Shown here in pieces: positions 15,184-18,353 of a stretch of 18,353 nucleotides of DNA. Within the stretch, counting starts at the first letter, position 1, and each line of letters opens with the position of its first letter. The translations under genes were made by a program, and so were the position numbers. The stretch covers positions 1-18,353 of the forward strand of contig CAYOWC010000074.1 in NCBI GenBank assembly GCA_964407525.1, read 5' to 3'. The notes beneath the pieces are model-generated. The model saw only the letters and a program-made list of their open reading frames with translations. It was not told the DNA's origin and ran no database searches. This DNA is from DUZB01 sp964407525. GTDB lineage: Bacteria; Desulfobacterota; DSM-4660; Desulfatiglandales; Desulfatiglandaceae.

Positions 15184-15638
15184 TGAAACTTCCTCTGACC
15201 TATGGCGATATAGTGAAAATTCTACCCCACAGATATCCTTTTCTGCTGGTGGACAGAATTGTTGAGATGGAAATCGGTAAAAGGGTGGTTGGGATTAAAA
15301 ATGTTACGGCAAACGAGCCTTTTTTTGAAGGGCATTACCCGGGAAATCCAGTTATGCCGGGAGTCCTTATTATTGAGGCCATGGCCCAGGCCGGTGGTAT
15401 TCTGGCCATTGTGTCCGCTTCCGGAGGGGATGAAGAAAAATATCCCGATGCGGTGTATTTTGCTTCCATCGATAAGGTAAAGTTCAGGCGGCCCGTGGTT
15501 CCCGGAGATCAACTCCGCTTTGAACTGACACCGCTGCGAACCGGTTCGCGTGTATGGAAAATGGAAGGAAAGGCCTTTGTGGAGGGCCAACTTGTTGCTG
15601 AAGCCCAGTTGGTGGCCACAATAAAGGAAAGGGCGTAA
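15183..15638 (+). CDS. fabZ: 3-hydroxyacyl-ACP dehydratase FabZ
   Basis: A 151-residue hot-dog-fold enzyme that dehydrates 3-hydroxyacyl-ACP in fatty acid elongation. The catalytic His is H51 in FFEGHYPGNPVMPG and the catalytic Glu is E65 in IIEAMAQAGG. The N-terminal ILPHRYPFLLVDRI is a FabZ hallmark. Length is normal. It competes with LpxA and LpxD for the same 3-hydroxyacyl-ACP pool, which explains the common co-operonic arrangement. The ATG overlaps the lpxD stop by one base. Confidence 0.96.
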   Translation: MKLPLTYGDIVKILPHRYPFLLVDRIVEMEIGKRVVGIKNVTANEPFFEGHYPGNPVMPGVLIIEAMAQAGGILAIVSASGGDEEKYPDAVYFASIDKVKFRRPVVPGDQLRFELTPLRTGSRVWKMEGKAFVEGQLVAEAQLVATIKERA

Positions 15639-15658
15639 ATAGCGATTAGAGGAATGTT

Positions 15659-16432
15659 ATGGATATTCATCCTACGGCAGTGGTCAGTTCGAAAGCTGAG
15701 CTTGGCCCCGGGGTCAGGGTCGGGCCCTACAGCAGTGTGGGAAAACACGTAAAAATCGGCGGTGACACGGAAATCGCGGCCCATGTGGTTGTTGATGATT
15801 ATACTGAGATTGGAGAAAGGAATAAGATCTATCCTTTTGCATCTATCGGTTCTCCGCCTCAGGATGTTGGATATGATGGAGAAGAAACGCGCTTGATAAT
15901 GGGGAACGACAATATTGTTCGTGAAAATGTTACCCTGAATCGCGCGACAACAAAAGAAGAGTGGCGGACTGTTATTGGAAACCACTGTTATTTTATGGCG
16001 TATTCCCATGTTGCGCACGACTGCCGTGTTTCGGATCATGTAATTTTAACCAATGCAGCAACCCTGGGGGGGCATGCCAAAGTTGGTGAGTATGCTATCC
16101 TGGGGGCCTTTATCGCGGTTCAGCAGTTTGTACGGATTGGCTCCCATGCCTTTGTGGGCGCCATGACGGGGATTGACCGGGATGTTCCTCCCTTCATGAT
16201 TACAGGTGGCGGCAGGGGCACACTATATGGTGTCAATCAAAAAGGTCTGGCTCGACGAGGTTTTACGCGCGAAACCATAGATGTCCTGAAAAAGGCCTAT
16301 AGTATCATCTGGCGGAAGAACAAGAGTTTTAAAAATGGGGTTCCTCAGGTGAAAAAAGAACTTGATTTGATCCCGGAATTGCAGTTTTTACTCGATTTTA
16401 TTGAGAGCTCCGAGAGGGGTGTTCTTCGATAG
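15659..16432 (+). CDS. lpxA: UDP-N-acetylglucosamine O-acyltransferase LpxA
   Basis: A 257-residue cytoplasmic trimeric acyltransferase for the first step of lipid A synthesis, adding a 3-hydroxyacyl chain to position 3 of UDP-GlcNAc. A left-handed beta-helix of hexapeptide repeats spans about 1-190. The catalytic histidine is H120 in SHVAHDC, with H117 beside it. The C-terminal helical part ends in SSERGVLR, as in E. coli LpxA. By alignment from memory, the acyl-chain ruler position (Gly173 in E. coli) is A168 here, and E. coli His160 is Q155. The first hints at a chain no longer than, and perhaps shorter than, C14. AGAGGA (15648-15653) supports the ATG. The stop shares one base with the lpxI GTG start. 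Confidence 0.95.
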   Translation: MDIHPTAVVSSKAELGPGVRVGPYSSVGKHVKIGGDTEIAAHVVVDDYTEIGERNKIYPFASIGSPPQDVGYDGEETRLIMGNDNIVRENVTLNRATTKEEWRTVIGNHCYFMAYSHVAHDCRVSDHVILTNAATLGGHAKVGEYAILGAFIAVQQFVRIGSHAFVGAMTGIDRDVPPFMITGGGRGTLYGVNQKGLARRGFTRETIDVLKKAYSIIWRKNKSFKNGVPQVKKELDLIPELQFLLDFIESSERGVLR

Positions 16433-17259
16433 TGGAGGACAATAAGGCCATAGGTATTATTGCTGGAGGGGGCCAGTTTCCCCTGATGGTGGCGGAGGCC
16501 GCGAAAGCCAGAGGGCTGCGTACGGTTGCGGTTGCACACCATGGAGAAACCGAACCTGTTTTGTCAGAAAAAGTTGATAAAATTTTCTGGGTTAAACTTG
16601 GTCAGCTTGGTCATTTAATCAAGGCATTCAGGACGGAGGGCGTCAAGAATGTCATCATGGCCGGCAGTATTACCAAAAAGAGGATGTTTGAAAACCTGAG
16701 ACCCGATTTCAAGGGTCTTGCAATCATGACAAAGTTGGCTGTTTTTCATGATGATGATATTTTACGCGCTGTTGCGGATGAACTGTCTGGCGAAGGGATT
16801 GAAATCGTAAGTTCCACGGCCTACCTGCCTGAATTGTTAGCGGGAGAAGGTTGTTTTACAAAAAGAAAACCAGGCAAGGAAGAGATGACGGACATCCTTT
16901 TCGGGTGGAAAGTGGCCAAGGAATTAGGGCGACTGGACATCGGCCAGAGCGTTGTGGTCAGAAAGAAAACGGTTCTCGCTGTTGAGGCCATTGATGGCAC
17001 CGACGCAACCATTCGAAGAGGTGGAATAATCGCCAAAGAAAAGGCTGTGGTGGTGAAGGTCAGTAAACCCGACCAGGACCTGAGATTTGATGTGCCTTCT
17101 ATCGGCCTTGAAACGATTGAGGTCATGGAGGAGGTAAAGGCTACCGTGCTGGCTGTTGAGGCGGGGCGTACATTGCTTTTTGACAGGGAAAAGATGCTGG
17201 AGAGGGCAAACGAAAAAAATATTGTCGTGATTGCCCTGGACGCAGACAGCGTCACATAG
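16432..17259 (+). CDS. lpxI: UDP-2,3-diacylglucosamine pyrophosphatase LpxI
   Basis: A 275-residue cytoplasmic enzyme of the LpxI (DUF1009) family. It hydrolyses UDP-2,3-diacylglucosamine to lipid X and UMP, the step done by LpxH in gamma- and beta-proteobacteria. The N-terminal half starts with IGIIAGGGQFP and contains GHLIKAFRTEGVKNVIMAG. The C-terminal catalytic half has the family motifs EAIDGTDATIRRGG (185-198, with D191) and KPDQDLRFDVPSIG (212-225); D220 is the likely counterpart of the essential Asp of Caulobacter LpxI. The start is a GTG whose G is the last base of the lpxA TAG stop, so translation is coupled. The Gfo/Idh gene begins 28 bases after the stop. Finding LpxI next to lpxA is typical of alpha- and deltaproteobacteria. 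Confidence 0.93.
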   Translation: MEDNKAIGIIAGGGQFPLMVAEAAKARGLRTVAVAHHGETEPVLSEKVDKIFWVKLGQLGHLIKAFRTEGVKNVIMAGSITKKRMFENLRPDFKGLAIMTKLAVFHDDDILRAVADELSGEGIEIVSSTAYLPELLAGEGCFTKRKPGKEEMTDILFGWKVAKELGRLDIGQSVVVRKKTVLAVEAIDGTDATIRRGGIIAKEKAVVVKVSKPDQDLRFDVPSIGLETIEVMEEVKATVLAVEAGRTLLFDREKMLERANEKNIVVIALDADSVT

Positions 17260-17287
17260 AATCCAACCAAAACGGAGACAAATAATA

Positions 17288-18268
17288 GTGAATGCAGAAA
17301 GACTGCGAGTGGCTGTGATCGGGGTGGGACACCTCGGAGAATACCACGTTCAGAAATACAAAGCCATCCCTGGAGTTGAACTGGTGGGGGTAGTGGACGT
17401 AAACAGGGCGCGAGCGAATGAGATAGGGGAACGTTATCATGTGACGCCCTTTTTTGACCATCATGATATTCTCGATCATGTGGACGCGGTAAGTCTTGCC
17501 GTGACAACGGAAATGCATTTTCAAGTGGCCAGGGATATTCTTTCAAAGGGTATCCATATGCTCATTGAAAAACCGATTACCTATGATCTCCATGATGCGG
17601 ATACCCTGATCGATATGGCAAAAAAGCATGAACTGGTTTTTCAAGTTGGACTGGTTGAAAGATTTAATCCAGCCATTGTGCATATGGAAAGTCTGTTGAG
17701 CAAACCTGTTTTTGTTGAAGCCCATCGCATGAATCTTTTCGCGAAAAGAGGTCTTGATGTAGATGTGGTTCTTGATTTGATGATCCATGATCTTGATATT
17801 ATCCTCCATATTGTTCCGTCAGAAGTTGCAGAGGTTCATGCTACGGGGATGGCTGTTATTACAGATAAAACAGATATAGCCAGCGTGAGACTTGTCTTTG
17901 CGGACGGCACGGCCGCCAATTTGACCGCGAGCCGCGTTTCAGGGAAAATGCTTCGTAAGATAAGGGTTTTCCAACCGGATGCCTATATATCAGCGGATTG
18001 TGGAAAGAGGCAGGTTACGGTGATTGGTCTGGACGATGAGGCAAGAGATGAAGACGGATTTCCGACGGTAACCAGCGAAAAGACAAAATATGAAAAAAGT
18101 GATCCACTGGCTGATGAGATCAATTCTTTTGTAAGTGCCGTCAGAAACGGTACCGAGGCTGTGGTAACCGGAGAAGATGGACGAAATGCTCTGAAGATTG
18201 CGCTCAATATCATTGACCAGATCGACAAGGGTACCACAAAATTTGAGACGATTCAGGCCCAGAAGTAG
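17288..18268 (+). CDS. Gfo/Idh/MocA-family oxidoreductase (possible GnnA-like)
   Basis: A 326-residue NAD(P)-dependent oxidoreductase. The Rossmann motif GVGHLG is at 12-17, followed by the VDVN strand end, the family's EKP at 94-96 (LIEKPIT), and a DLMIHDLD stretch with D163, H167, D168 and D170 in the catalytic region. A normal C-terminal sheet domain follows. The GTG at 17288 was chosen because GGAG lies at 17274-17277 and the Rossmann strand begins right after; the frame is open further upstream into lpxI. A gene of this family commonly sits between lpxI and lpxB in deltaproteobacteria. One known member in such a position is GnnA, which oxidises UDP-GlcNAc at C3 for 2,3-diamino lipid A, but GnnA needs the aminotransferase GnnB, which is not in this window. 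The function is therefore open. Confidence 0.85.
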   Translation: MNAERLRVAVIGVGHLGEYHVQKYKAIPGVELVGVVDVNRARANEIGERYHVTPFFDHHDILDHVDAVSLAVTTEMHFQVARDILSKGIHMLIEKPITYDLHDADTLIDMAKKHELVFQVGLVERFNPAIVHMESLLSKPVFVEAHRMNLFAKRGLDVDVVLDLMIHDLDIILHIVPSEVAEVHATGMAVITDKTDIASVRLVFADGTAANLTASRVSGKMLRKIRVFQPDAYISADCGKRQVTVIGLDDEARDEDGFPTVTSEKTKYEKSDPLADEINSFVSAVRNGTEAVVTGEDGRNALKIALNIIDQIDKGTTKFETIQAQK

Positions 18269-18285
18269 ACCTCCCCTCTTGTGAT

Positions 18286-18353
18286 ATGAAAGAAAAAAGG
18301 CTCAACGCGGATCAGCGTGAAGAATCCCTCTTTCCGGAACAGAGGTGTCAGGT
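18286..18353 (+). CDS. Start of a further reading frame, cut by the window end (possibly lpxB)
   Basis: An ATG at 18286 opens a frame that continues to the window edge (22 complete codons, MKEKRLNADQREES...). It starts 17 bases after the oxidoreductase stop and has no clear ribosome binding site. In related genomes the next gene is lpxB, lipid-A-disaccharide synthase, whose diagnostic VAGEASGD motif would lie just beyond the window. There is too little sequence to confirm identity or start. Confidence 0.35.
   Translation, partial: MKEKRLNADQREESLFPEQRCQ

Noticed and set aside
17231..17287. Upstream ATG start for the Gfo/Idh oxidoreductase inside lpxI
   Set aside because: The extension precedes the Rossmann strand with unrelated residues, and GGAG supports the GTG at 17288.
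16821..17546. Leftward open frame spanning lpxI and the oxidoreductase gene
   Set aside because: Crosses two well-supported genes on the other strand; Ser/Thr-rich translation is typical of antisense frames.

Overview
The window looks like a chromosomal segment of a Gram-negative anaerobe, most likely a deltaproteobacterial (Desulfobacterota/Syntrophobacterales-type) lineage. The main evidence is the gene order lysS, lolC/E, lolD, bamA, skp, lpxD, fabZ, lpxA, lpxI, Gfo/Idh oxidoreductase, which I recall from Geobacter and relatives, and the use of LpxI rather than LpxH. The lineage is an inference; there is no rRNA gene here to settle it.

Layout. Positions 164-649 hold a small universal stress protein. 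A gene-free stretch of about 340 bases (650-993) is rich in inverted and tandem repeats. Positions 994-6907 are a leftward catabolic block. In order of transcription it encodes a short-chain dehydrogenase, a TRAP solute-binding protein (dctP), the TRAP membrane subunits (dctQ, dctM) and an AMP-forming acyl-CoA synthetase. This reads as 'import a carboxylic acid, activate it to a CoA thioester, and perhaps oxidise or reduce a hydroxy/keto group'. The substrate cannot be told from sequence alone. A perfect 34-bp palindrome sits between dctP and dctQ, and a 322-base gap separates the dehydrogenase from dctP.

A divergent promoter region (6908-7191) leads rightward into the envelope-biogenesis cluster at 7192-18268. 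This contains lysyl-tRNA synthetase, the lipoprotein-release ABC transporter (one permease plus LolD), BamA, the periplasmic chaperone Skp/OmpH, and the lipid A genes lpxD, fabZ, lpxA and lpxI with a Gfo/Idh oxidoreductase. Many of these genes overlap by 1-17 bases, as expected for a translationally coupled operon. The products together move lipoproteins to the outer membrane, fold outer-membrane proteins and make the first lipid A intermediates. The last 68 bases begin another reading frame, possibly lpxB.

Most genes are recognisable families. The parts most worth a second look are: an extra soluble domain in front of the BamA POTRA repeats and its non-aromatic last residue; the Gfo/Idh enzyme, which could be GnnA-like and point to amide-linked lipid A; the residue at the LpxA acyl-chain ruler; the dctP/dctQ palindrome; a short segment resembling the 3' end of 16S rRNA upstream of dctP; and the folded repeats in three intergenic gaps. 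I found no CRISPR array, transposase, tRNA or complete rRNA gene.
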